Assembly (NCBI GenBank): GCA_028282905.1
Contig: JANQGW010000158.1
Span: 1 to 45,146 of the forward strand
Reading direction: 5' to 3'
Length of the DNA stretch: 45,146 nucleotides
DNA from: Sedimentisphaerales bacterium
GTDB taxonomy: Bacteria; Planctomycetota; Phycisphaerae; Sedimentisphaerales; Anaerohalosphaeraceae
Within the stretch, counting starts at the first letter, position 1. Each line of letters opens with the position of its first letter. The position numbers and the translations under genes were made by a program. Under the pieces are notes generated by a model. That model saw only the letters and a program-made list of their open reading frames with translations. It searched no databases and was not told the DNA's origin. This document shows, in pieces, positions 8,076 to 15,126 of the stretch.

Positions 8076-9110
8076 GTGACTGATATTACGACAACTCTTA
8101 TAATATCATTTGCGGCCGGTATTTTCGGGGCTGCATTTGGGGCTTTGCCGGCGTTTATCCTGTGCGGATTGTTTGGGATCATCGGTGCGGCCGCAAAAAT
8201 TTGTGGAGCGGGGGATATTTTTACGCTCGTGCTGACGTGGGGGTTGCTATTAGGCCCTCAGACTTCTTTTGCCGGTGGCTTTGCCGCGGCAGCCTACGCC
8301 GCTAAACGAGGTTATATTCCCAGCGGCCGCGATATCTGCTCCGGTCTGATGGGCCTAAACAAGGCCGATGTTCTACTGGTGGGCGGGGTGTTTGGCGTGA
8401 TCGGGCAACTACTGATGATACTGTTTAACCAGGTGCCGAATATCAACGGGATTGCATGGACCAATACGCTGGCGCTTTCGGTTATCGGTTCGGCGTTTAT
8501 TGCACGGATCGCGTTTTGCAAAGAGGGGATTTTGGGCAAGGTCAAGCCGGGGACGAGTCGTTGGCGACCGACCGAGGATGTCTGTTGGCTGCCGTGGCAA
8601 TCAAAACCGACTCAATTGTTATTGATCGGTATCGGTATGGGCTTTCCTGCGGCCTATATCATCACTGCTAATCCGGATATGCTGTTTTTAATGTTCGGCA
8701 TTGGTGCGTTTTCACTGATTTTCCTGCAGTACGGTACCCAGATTCCAGTAACACACCACATTGGCCTGGCGGCGGGATATTTCGCAGCGGTCACCGGTAA
8801 TTTCTGGTGGGCGGCTACGATGGCCTTAGTCGCCGTGTACCTGGCGGAGTTTTTCGCCTGCCTGTTTTTGATTCACGGTGACAGTCACATTGACCCGCCG
8901 ACCTGTTCGCTGGTGGTTGTTTTTTCACTGCATCCGCTGCTGTCTTTGACCGGCGTGCTTGACAGGGCCGCGGACGGTTCGCTGCTGTCGCCGACATGGC
9001 TGCCGGTCATCTGCTGGGTTGTGGTTGCGGCTGGTGGATTTGGTTTACTGACACTGTTGAGAGGCAAAGAGCCTGCGGCAGAAGCTGTTGCTGCCCAAAA
9101 GGCTGCGTAG
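8076..9110 (+). CDS. Uncharacterised multi-span membrane protein, candidate transporter
   Basis: I do not recognise this family. The 344-residue protein starts at GTG 8076, with AGGAGG 8 nt upstream. It is almost wholly hydrophobic with roughly nine or ten membrane segments, rich in Gly/Ala at the N-terminus (SFAAGIFGAAFGALPAF). A hydrophilic central loop near residues 150-175 contains TSRWRPTEDVCWLPWQ, and the C-terminal tail is Ala/Glu-rich. It is the first gene of an operon with an iron-type dehydrogenase, a DeoC-like aldolase and an FGGY kinase, and the only membrane protein there. Import of the operon's substrate is therefore the best guess from context. There is no ABC, MFS or PTS signature and no binding protein nearby. 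Confidence 0.8.
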   Translation: MTDITTTLIISFAAGIFGAAFGALPAFILCGLFGIIGAAAKICGAGDIFTLVLTWGLLLGPQTSFAGGFAAAAYAAKRGYIPSGRDICSGLMGLNKADVLLVGGVFGVIGQLLMILFNQVPNINGIAWTNTLALSVIGSAFIARIAFCKEGILGKVKPGTSRWRPTEDVCWLPWQSKPTQLLLIGIGMGFPAAYIITANPDMLFLMFGIGAFSLIFLQYGTQIPVTHHIGLAAGYFAAVTGNFWWAATMALVAVYLAEFFACLFLIHGDSHIDPPTCSLVVVFSLHPLLSLTGVLDRAADGSLLSPTWLPVICWVVVAAGGFGLLTLLRGKEPAAEAVAAQKAA

Positions 9111-9182
9111 TGAAATAGGAATTATATTAAAACAATAGGGTTCAAAATATTGGAACCACAGCTATAATGAAAGGGCATAAAA

Positions 9183-10376
9183 ATGAATAATTTTGAATTT
9201 TACAATCCGGTCAAGGTTGTTTTTGGTCCCGGTGAAATTGCTAAAACCGGCGATGAAGCGGCTAAAATCGGCAAAAAAGCATTGCTCGTGACTTATAAAG
9301 AGCATGATTTCTTTCAGGCGTTGATTGACCTGGTCTGTTCGCTTTGTGGCGGCAGCGGTGTCGAAGTGGTGCCGTTTTATGAAATTACGGCCAATCCGCT
9401 GATCGGTCAGGCTCAAAAGGGCGTTGAAGCCTGTAATGAGCATGGCGTCGATTTTATCATTGGACTTGGCGGCGGCAGTGCCATGGATGCGGCTAAAGCA
9501 ATCGCCGCTGGTGTTAAATATGACGGCTCGCTGTGGCAGATGGTCGCGTCACGACATGACGGTTCGGAGATAAAGTTTCCCCATGAGGCATTGCCGATGA
9601 TGATGATCCCGACGCTTCCGGCAACCGGTAGTGAGATGAACTGCTGCGGCGTGATTACCAACGAAGCAACGACCGAAAAGTCGTACTTCTGGGATCCCTG
9701 CCTGTATCCGGTGGTATCGATTGTCGATCCGGAGCTGACGTGCTCGCTGCCGGGATATCAAAGCGCCTGCGGAGCGGCCGATACGATTTCGCATGTGCTG
9801 GAATTTTATATCAATGGTCTTGAAGACACGTTCCTGAACAATCGTATCCAGGAAGGTGTCATGCAGACATGTTTTGAATACGGACCGAAGGTTTTGGAAG
9901 ATGCCGAAGATGTTTCCGCCCGCAGTCAATTGCAGTGGGCATCGATTATGGCGCAAAACGGTATCAGTCAGCCGGGGAACGGCTGGACGCCGATGCACCA
10001 GATTGGACATGTGCTGTCGGCTCGGTATAATATTGCTCACGGGGCGTCGCTGTCGATTGTGATGCCGGCGTGGATGAAAGTGCTGAATCACAAACGCCCG
10101 GAGCGTTATGAAACGTTTGCGACGAATGTTTGCGGAATTTCGCCGGAAGGCAAGACGCAGCAGGAATTAGTTGACGCGGGAATTGCTTATTTTGAGAACT
10201 TCCTGCGGGATTCTGGTGTACCGACGACATTGAGTGAAGCGGGAATTCCTGCAGCCGATATTGAAGATATCGTTGCTGATGCCGTGCGCATCAGCTTTGG
10301 ACCGGATAAGATGCTGAGCTGTGTGCCGCCGGTGTCGCCGGAAGAAGCGGTTACGGTTTTGAAAACCGCGGTTTAG
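9183..10376 (+). CDS. Iron-containing alcohol dehydrogenase (butanol dehydrogenase-like)
   Basis: 397 residues, NAD(P)-dependent group III alcohol dehydrogenase that interconverts an aldehyde or ketone and an alcohol in the cytoplasm. The nucleotide-binding loop GLGGGSAMDAAKAIA is at ~94-108. The metal ligands expected for the family are in place with the usual spacing: D200, H204, H272 and H286 (SACGAADTISHVLEFY and MHQIGHVLSARYNIAHGASL). It is closer to BdhA/YqhD-type enzymes than to FucO by the look of its C-terminal half. AAAGGG lies upstream of the ATG. The gene sits 72 nt after the membrane protein and 15 nt before the aldolase. It probably reduces an aldehyde released by that aldolase or oxidises an incoming polyol. 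Confidence 0.9.
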   Translation: MNNFEFYNPVKVVFGPGEIAKTGDEAAKIGKKALLVTYKEHDFFQALIDLVCSLCGGSGVEVVPFYEITANPLIGQAQKGVEACNEHGVDFIIGLGGGSAMDAAKAIAAGVKYDGSLWQMVASRHDGSEIKFPHEALPMMMIPTLPATGSEMNCCGVITNEATTEKSYFWDPCLYPVVSIVDPELTCSLPGYQSACGAADTISHVLEFYINGLEDTFLNNRIQEGVMQTCFEYGPKVLEDAEDVSARSQLQWASIMAQNGISQPGNGWTPMHQIGHVLSARYNIAHGASLSIVMPAWMKVLNHKRPERYETFATNVCGISPEGKTQQELVDAGIAYFENFLRDSGVPTTLSEAGIPAADIEDIVADAVRISFGPDKMLSCVPPVSPEEAVTVLKTAV

Positions 10377-10391
10377 AAACAGAGGAAACCA

Positions 10392-11075
10392 ATGATGGAC
10401 TTAACAGTGAATGACATAGCGAGAATGCTGGATTTGAGTGCGGTTCAGGCCGATAGTACTGAAGCCGATGTGCGGGATATGGCGGCGTTGGCAAAACAGT
10501 ACAATTGCGTGGCCTGTTTTGCAATGCCGGCTTATACGGGTTTGCTGGCCGAGCTTTTAAGTGATGCGCCGCAGGTGGCCGTGGCCGGCGTGGTGGGTTT
10601 CCCTTCGGGTGCCAATACAACGCACTCAAAGGTCCGGCAGGCCTGTGAGATGCTGGAGGCCGGATGTAAAGAGCTGGACATGGTGATTAATATCGGCAGA
10701 CTGAAATCCGGCGATACGGACTATGTTTGCCGAGATATGGCGGCGGTCATTCAGGCTGCGGGCAATGTGCCGGTGAAGGTGATTCTCGAATGTCATTACT
10801 TGACGAATGACGAGATGAAAACCGCTTGTGAGCTGGCGGTTAAAGCCGGGGTGGCCTTTGTCAAGACCGGGACTGGATGGGCGTCGACCGGGGCGACCGA
10901 GGATAACATCACCCTGATGAAAGAAACGGTTGGTGAGCGGGCGGAAGTGAAAGCTGCCGGGGGTGTTCGCGACCTTGAAACGCTGTTGAAACTGCATCGG
11001 CTTGGCGCTACGCGTTTTGGCGTCAGTTCAAAATCCGCAAAAGCTATCTTAGAGGAAATGGAGCAGAAAAAATGA
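10392..11075 (+). CDS. DeoC-like class I aldolase (divergent)
   Basis: 227 residues with the DeoC/FbaB TIM-barrel pattern. Expected active-site residues are present: Asp96 (ELDMVINIG), Schiff-base Lys158 (FVKTGTGW) and Lys187 (VKAAGGVR). Several signature positions differ from ordinary deoxyribose-phosphate aldolase: the N-terminal IDHTLL-like block is LDLSAV, the ETC segment is ECHYL, and KTSTGF is KTGTGW. The substrate may therefore not be deoxyribose 5-phosphate. GAGGAAAC precedes the ATG pair. The last four bases overlap the kinase start (ATGA), so the two are translationally coupled. The likely role is retro-aldol cleavage of the kinase product. I withhold the symbol deoC because of the divergence. 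Confidence 0.85.
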   Translation: MMDLTVNDIARMLDLSAVQADSTEADVRDMAALAKQYNCVACFAMPAYTGLLAELLSDAPQVAVAGVVGFPSGANTTHSKVRQACEMLEAGCKELDMVINIGRLKSGDTDYVCRDMAAVIQAAGNVPVKVILECHYLTNDEMKTACELAVKAGVAFVKTGTGWASTGATEDNITLMKETVGERAEVKAAGGVRDLETLLKLHRLGATRFGVSSKSAKAILEEMEQKK

Positions 11076-12607
11076 GCCAATACATAATTGCTTACGACCT
11101 GGGAACCGGCGGCAACAAGGCATCGTTGTATGACGTAGAAGGCAACTGCCTGGCCGAGAATTTTTCGGCCTATGAAACGCTATACCCCCAAAAGGGATTT
11201 CATGAACAGCGTCCGGAAGACTGGTGGCAGGCGATTGTGACCAGTACGCGGAATTTGCTCAATCAAACGGATATTCCTGCTGAACAGATTACCTGCTGCG
11301 GTATTTCTGGCCACAGCCTTGGCGTTGTGCCGATGGATAAGGACAACAGCCTCTTGCGGGACTCCACGCCGATCTGGTCGGATTCACGAAGCGAGGCAAA
11401 GCAGTTAGAGCCGTTTTTTGAAAAAGTCTCGGAAGAAAAATGGTATCAGATGACCGGTAACGGATTCCCGGCGGGTCTGTACTCGATTTTTAAAATCCTG
11501 TGGTATCGAGATAATGAGCCGGAGATTTACGAAAAGATTCACAAGGTCATCGGAACCAAGGACTATATTAATTTTAAATTAACCGGCAAAATCGCTACCG
11601 ATTATTCGTATGCGTCCGGCTGCGGTGTCTATGATCTCGCCAATTGGAAATACAGCGTCGAACTGATCGCGGCGGCTGGGATTGGTGTGGATATTCTCCC
11701 GGAAATTGTTCCCTCGACGGAGGTGCTGGGGACATTAACGCCTGCTGCGGCAGATGAACTTGGCCTGAGTGAAAAGGTACAGGTGGTTGCCGGCGGAGTG
11801 GATAATTCGTGTATGGCTTTGGGTGCCCGGGCGTTTAAGGAAGGGCGGTCGTATAATTCGCTGGGTTCATCAAGTTGGATTGCGGTTTCCTCCAGCAAGC
11901 CGCTGATTAATGAGAAATCACGTCCTTATGTATTTGCGCATGTGGTGCCGGGAATGTTTGCCAGTGCAACGGCAATTTTTTCGGCCGGCAGTAGTTTTCG
12001 CTGGGTACGGGATGTTTTGTGTGCGGACTTAGTCCAGCAGGCTGAAAATGAAGGCCGCGATGTTTATGAATTGATGTGTGACCGTGCGAGCCAGTCGCCG
12101 ATTGGGGCCAAGGGGCTGCTATTTAATCCGTCGCTGGCGGGCGGTTCATCGCTTGACGAAAATCCCAATATTCGAGGTGCTTTTCTGGGGCTTGACCTCG
12201 GACATGATAAAAGCGATGTCCTGCGTGCGGCCATGGAAGGCATTGCAATGGGATTGCGAGCAGCGTTGGATGAACTGAAGGCACTGACGCATCTGACGGA
12301 TGAAATGATTGTTGTCGGCGGTGCCAGCAAAAGTGCGTTCTGGCGGCAGATTTTCTCGGATGTGTACAATATGAAAATTACTAAAACCTCTGTCGATCAG
12401 CAGGCCGCGGCACTGGGAGCGGCGGCTTTGGCGGCGGTGGGAACCGGCCTCTGGGATAATTTCGATGTCATCGACCAAGTGAACGCGATAGAATCAACGG
12501 TTGAGCCTAATGCCGACATGGTGAAAGCGTATGACAAAATCATGCCGGTTTACCGGAAGGCATCCGTTTATCTTGCGGATTTGGGCCAGGAAATCGTTTC
12601 GCTATAA
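11072..12607 (+). CDS. FGGY family carbohydrate kinase (xylulokinase-like)
   Basis: 511 residues. It has the N-terminal ATP-binding signature IAYDLGTGGNKASLYD (5-20), and ISGHSLGVVPMD around the region that carries the substrate pocket in xylulokinases. The C-terminal FGGY domain contains VVGGASKSAFWRQIFSDVYN and QQAAALGAAALAAVGTG. It would phosphorylate a ketose or polyol with ATP. Overall layout is closest to XylB, but the aldolase and dehydrogenase partners do not match xylose catabolism, and no isomerase is present. Coupled to the aldolase by a 4-bp overlap and last in the operon. Its stop is only 14 bp from the stop of the convergent GntR gene, with no strong terminator between them. Confidence 0.9.
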   Translation: MSQYIIAYDLGTGGNKASLYDVEGNCLAENFSAYETLYPQKGFHEQRPEDWWQAIVTSTRNLLNQTDIPAEQITCCGISGHSLGVVPMDKDNSLLRDSTPIWSDSRSEAKQLEPFFEKVSEEKWYQMTGNGFPAGLYSIFKILWYRDNEPEIYEKIHKVIGTKDYINFKLTGKIATDYSYASGCGVYDLANWKYSVELIAAAGIGVDILPEIVPSTEVLGTLTPAAADELGLSEKVQVVAGGVDNSCMALGARAFKEGRSYNSLGSSSWIAVSSSKPLINEKSRPYVFAHVVPGMFASATAIFSAGSSFRWVRDVLCADLVQQAENEGRDVYELMCDRASQSPIGAKGLLFNPSLAGGSSLDENPNIRGAFLGLDLGHDKSDVLRAAMEGIAMGLRAALDELKALTHLTDEMIVVGGASKSAFWRQIFSDVYNMKITKTSVDQQAAALGAAALAAVGTGLWDNFDVIDQVNAIESTVEPNADMVKAYDKIMPVYRKASVYLADLGQEIVSL

Positions 12608-12621
12608 GAAGAGATGTTAAC

Positions 12622-13413
12622 TTATTCGGTGTCCGTTTGGAGTTTGGCACGCTTGATTCCCAGTATATTCGCCAGGTATGTATAGTGATTTGTGATCAGC
12701 CGTGCCGCCAGTTCGCTGTTATGGCTTTGTATCGCCTCAAACAATTCCTGGTGGGTTGAGGTGCCCGGCGCTTCAAGATGATGACTGTAATCTTCCCGGC
12801 TCATTGACTTGGTAATAATCTGGTAAGCCATCGCATACCATTGCAGCAGCTTAGAGCGGAACAGAAGTCGGAAATCATTGCCGCCGGCGAACTCGACAAC
12901 TTCCAGATGGAAGGCAATGTCTGCCCGGCGAAACGATTCGATGTCCGAATCGGCTTTGGCGGTTTCCATGACATCGAGAATTTTCTTTAAGACATTAATT
13001 TGTTCCGGTACAGCAGTGGCCGCCAATGAATAGAAGGCCCCGGTTTCAAAGCTAATACGGAACATGTAGATTTCCCGGGCAATCTCCGGATTGCTGAAAT
13101 CCACCAGGAAAGACCCTTTATTGCCAATCGTCTCAATCCAGCCTTCCTGACGCAGGCGGAAAATGGCTTCCCGGACAGGGCCATTGCTCATTTTCAGGGC
13201 CTTGGCGAGGACGGATTCGGTGATCTTGCCGCCGTACAGGACGGCGTCGGTATCTCGCTGGTCCGGGAAAACAAGGTTTTTCAGAATATGTTCGTATGCC
13301 TGATCGGCAAGCGTCAGGTTCCCCGAATTGCCGCGCAGCGGGATATACTCGAATACCTGGCTCATGGATTCGACGATATCTTCAGCTTTGGCTTTGTAAT
13401 TGATTGCTGCCAC
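12622..13413 (-). CDS. GntR family transcriptional regulator, FCD domain (FadR subfamily)
   Basis: 263 residues from GTG 13413. An unusual N-terminal extension (~33 residues) precedes a winged helix-turn-helix (~34-110; ITESVLAKALKMSNGPVREAIFRLRQEGWIE). The C-terminal all-helical FCD effector domain has typical metal/acid-binding residues in ADIAFHLEVVEFAGG, STHQELFEAI and LITNHYTYL. Such proteins sense carboxylates or sugar acids. The ribosome-binding site is weak, so an internal ATG at codon 17 is possible. Convergent with the kinase and downstream of the sigma-54 activator gene, with its own near-perfect promoter. It is a second candidate regulator for the catabolic operon. Confidence 0.9.
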   Translation of the reverse strand: MAAINYKAKAEDIVESMSQVFEYIPLRGNSGNLTLADQAYEHILKNLVFPDQRDTDAVLYGGKITESVLAKALKMSNGPVREAIFRLRQEGWIETIGNKGSFLVDFSNPEIAREIYMFRISFETGAFYSLAATAVPEQINVLKKILDVMETAKADSDIESFRRADIAFHLEVVEFAGGNDFRLLFRSKLLQWYAMAYQIITKSMSREDYSHHLEAPGTSTHQELFEAIQSHNSELAARLITNHYTYLANILGIKRAKLQTDTE

Positions 13414-13444
13414 CTCTATCTACCTTCCATTTAGACAAAACCGT

Positions 13445-13473
13445 ATTATACATCACCGTTGGTTGTCTGTCAA
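13445..13473 (-). promoter_or_regulatory. Consensus sigma-70 promoter for GntR gene
   Basis: On the minus strand TTGACA (13468-13473), a 17-bp spacer and TATAAT (13445-13450) match the vegetative consensus at every position. The -35 lies inside the last codons of the upstream activator gene (stop at 13453). Transcription should begin near 13438, about 25 nt before the GTG. Confidence 0.8.
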
Positions 13474-14946
13474 ATGTTCCTTTTTGTGCGTTTCAATGCG
13501 TTTTTTGACGGTTCTGCGGTCCAGTCCCGTTTGACGGGCAACATCTTCGTAGGTGCCACAGCGGTCGTAGAGCAACCGGCAGTAGCCATTCAGTAGTTCG
13601 TCGGCAGTCAGGCTGCCTGTTGTGATGCCGTCTGCCAGTTTTTCCCTGATTCCAGTGTTTTCAGCTCCATGCCCCTCGTAATGGCGTTTAACAATGACCC
13701 GACGAATGCATTGAGCCAGTTCACGGACATTACCCGGCCACGGATAATCGACGCCGAGTTGTTTATCGATGACGTCCAGAACACGCTCGACCAACGGCGG
13801 ATTTTCACTGCCGGAGATAACCGTGGTAAAATGTCCGGCCAGTTCGGCCAGTTCGTCAGGGTTTTCGGCGATGCGTTCAGCTAATGACGGTACATGAATG
13901 CAGTCCGAGCACAGCCGGTAGTAAAAGTCATCACGAAATCTCTTTTCCTGCCGCAGTTCGTCGATGGGGCGGTTGGTCGCGGCGATAACCCGACCTTCAA
14001 ACCGGCGGGTTTCATGGGATCCAACCGGGCAAAAAGTCCGTTCTTCCAGAACTTTGAGCAGCTTGACCTGAGCAGGAATGCTGACTTCGCCGATTTCGTC
14101 GAGGAAGATGGCTCCATGTTTGCCGCAGAGTGAAAAGACACCGTGGTGTTCGCTGACGGCGCCGGTAAAAGCGCCTTTGGTGTGGCCGAACAATTCCGAT
14201 TCCAGCAGTGATTCGACGTATTGCGACAGATTAATCGGTAAAAAGATCTGCGTGAAGCTTGTGGCGAATTGTTTTTTTGCAGGATCAAAGGGGATGAATC
14301 CGCTGCGTCCGATAGCGGCGGCCGCAGCGCCTTTGCCGCTGCCGGTTGGGCCTTCCAGTAAAGTCGAAAAATCTTCCATGCGGTTCCACAGTCCTTTTTC
14401 GTAGTCGCGAATATCGTAGGTGAAAATATTGTTCCACAGGTCCATCCGCAGCTTGCGCATGGATTGGCTTTTGCCAACCAGGCTTCGGTGGATAAAGAAG
14501 AATGTTCGACGAATCTGGTAGAACATCGAAAACAGTTGGACCGCTTCGTTTTCCGTAAAGCCCCGGGTTGTTAAGTCACGGATGGCGGTGTTTGCGAACG
14601 ACACTTTCAGCGGCATTTCGCTTTGCTGCTGGGCGACAATAAAATCATCGAAAGACAGTGAGTAGTTGTGGTACACCTCAAAAAGATAGGTGTATCGCAT
14701 GACTTGTGCATCATCGCCTTCAAAGTCCTGAAATCTGCATTGTCGCTGCGGATCCAGTTGTTTAAGTCTGTCGGCGATGGCCTCGACGACTTTTGGTATC
14801 AGTTGACGCCATTCAGTAACATTCATGGCCCCGGCGATTTGCTTATCAATGGCGAATCGCTCCTCGCTGAAGGGGTTTGTGCTGGTGGCATTCTGAACCA
14901 GTTTGAAATAGTCCCGATCCTTCTTTGCTAATCTTATTTTCTTCAT
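13453..14946 (-). CDS. Sigma-54-dependent transcriptional activator (AAA+), novel N-terminal domain
   Basis: 497 residues. The AAA+ domain shows Walker A GPTGSGKG (199-206), the sigma-54-contacting GAFTGA loop (258-263), Walker B AIFLDEIGE (279-287), DDFYYRL and PWPGNVRELAQCI. A Fis-like helix-turn-helix ends the protein (EDVARQTGLDRRTVKKRI). Residues 1-~190 resemble no receiver, GAF, PAS or V4R domain that I recognise, so the signal is unknown. I chose the ATG at 14946: an upstream in-frame TTG at 14982 is itself the promoter -35 and has no ribosome-binding site. The gene is divergent from the VIT/vWA operon, which carries a sigma-54-like promoter 122 bp away, so that operon is the likely target. 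Confidence 0.9.
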   Translation of the reverse strand: MKKIRLAKKDRDYFKLVQNATSTNPFSEERFAIDKQIAGAMNVTEWRQLIPKVVEAIADRLKQLDPQRQCRFQDFEGDDAQVMRYTYLFEVYHNYSLSFDDFIVAQQQSEMPLKVSFANTAIRDLTTRGFTENEAVQLFSMFYQIRRTFFFIHRSLVGKSQSMRKLRMDLWNNIFTYDIRDYEKGLWNRMEDFSTLLEGPTGSGKGAAAAAIGRSGFIPFDPAKKQFATSFTQIFLPINLSQYVESLLESELFGHTKGAFTGAVSEHHGVFSLCGKHGAIFLDEIGEVSIPAQVKLLKVLEERTFCPVGSHETRRFEGRVIAATNRPIDELRQEKRFRDDFYYRLCSDCIHVPSLAERIAENPDELAELAGHFTTVISGSENPPLVERVLDVIDKQLGVDYPWPGNVRELAQCIRRVIVKRHYEGHGAENTGIREKLADGITTGSLTADELLNGYCRLLYDRCGTYEDVARQTGLDRRTVKKRIETHKKEHLTDNQR

Positions 14947-14952
14947 ACATAA

Positions 14953-14982
14953 ATTGTACACCCGGCGGTCATTCGTTGTCAA
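14953..14982 (-). promoter_or_regulatory. Sigma-70 promoter placing the activator mRNA start at its ATG (leaderless)
   Basis: On the minus strand TTGACA (14977-14982), an 18-bp spacer and TACAAT (14953-14958). The activator ATG begins 7 nt after the -10, exactly where transcription should start. No Shine-Dalgarno sequence precedes the ATG. Confidence 0.7.
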
Positions 14983-15066
14983 ACGTAAAATAAAAGTAAT
15001 TTCACAGAAGATTGTCCGGTTTTTGTAAGATTTTATTGGGTAATGGGTTATGGTTTTGATGTTAGT

Positions 15067-15082
15067 TTGGCACAGAAGTTGT
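15067..15082 (+). promoter_or_regulatory. Sigma-54-like promoter for VIT/vWA-rhombosortase operon
   Basis: TTGGCACA-GAAG-TTGT has the full -24 element and an exact GG-N10-GT spacing; only the last C of TTGC is T. The start would lie near 15094, about 33 nt before ATG 15127, with AAAGGAG in the leader. The adjacent divergent gene encodes a sigma-54 activator. Function is inferred from sequence and position. Confidence 0.6.
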
Positions 15083-15126
15083 TAATAGAAAAAATGAGAA
15101 AAAACAATTTTTGAAAGGAGAATAAA

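Noticed and set aside
10392-12607. AI-2 (Lsr) processing genes lsrF/lsrK
   Set aside because: Kinase and aldolase classes match superficially, but the kinase resembles XylB more than LsrK and no lsr transporter, lsrG or lsrR is present.
12608-12621. Terminator between the convergent kinase and GntR genes
   Set aside because: Only 14 bp separate the stops and no stem is visible.
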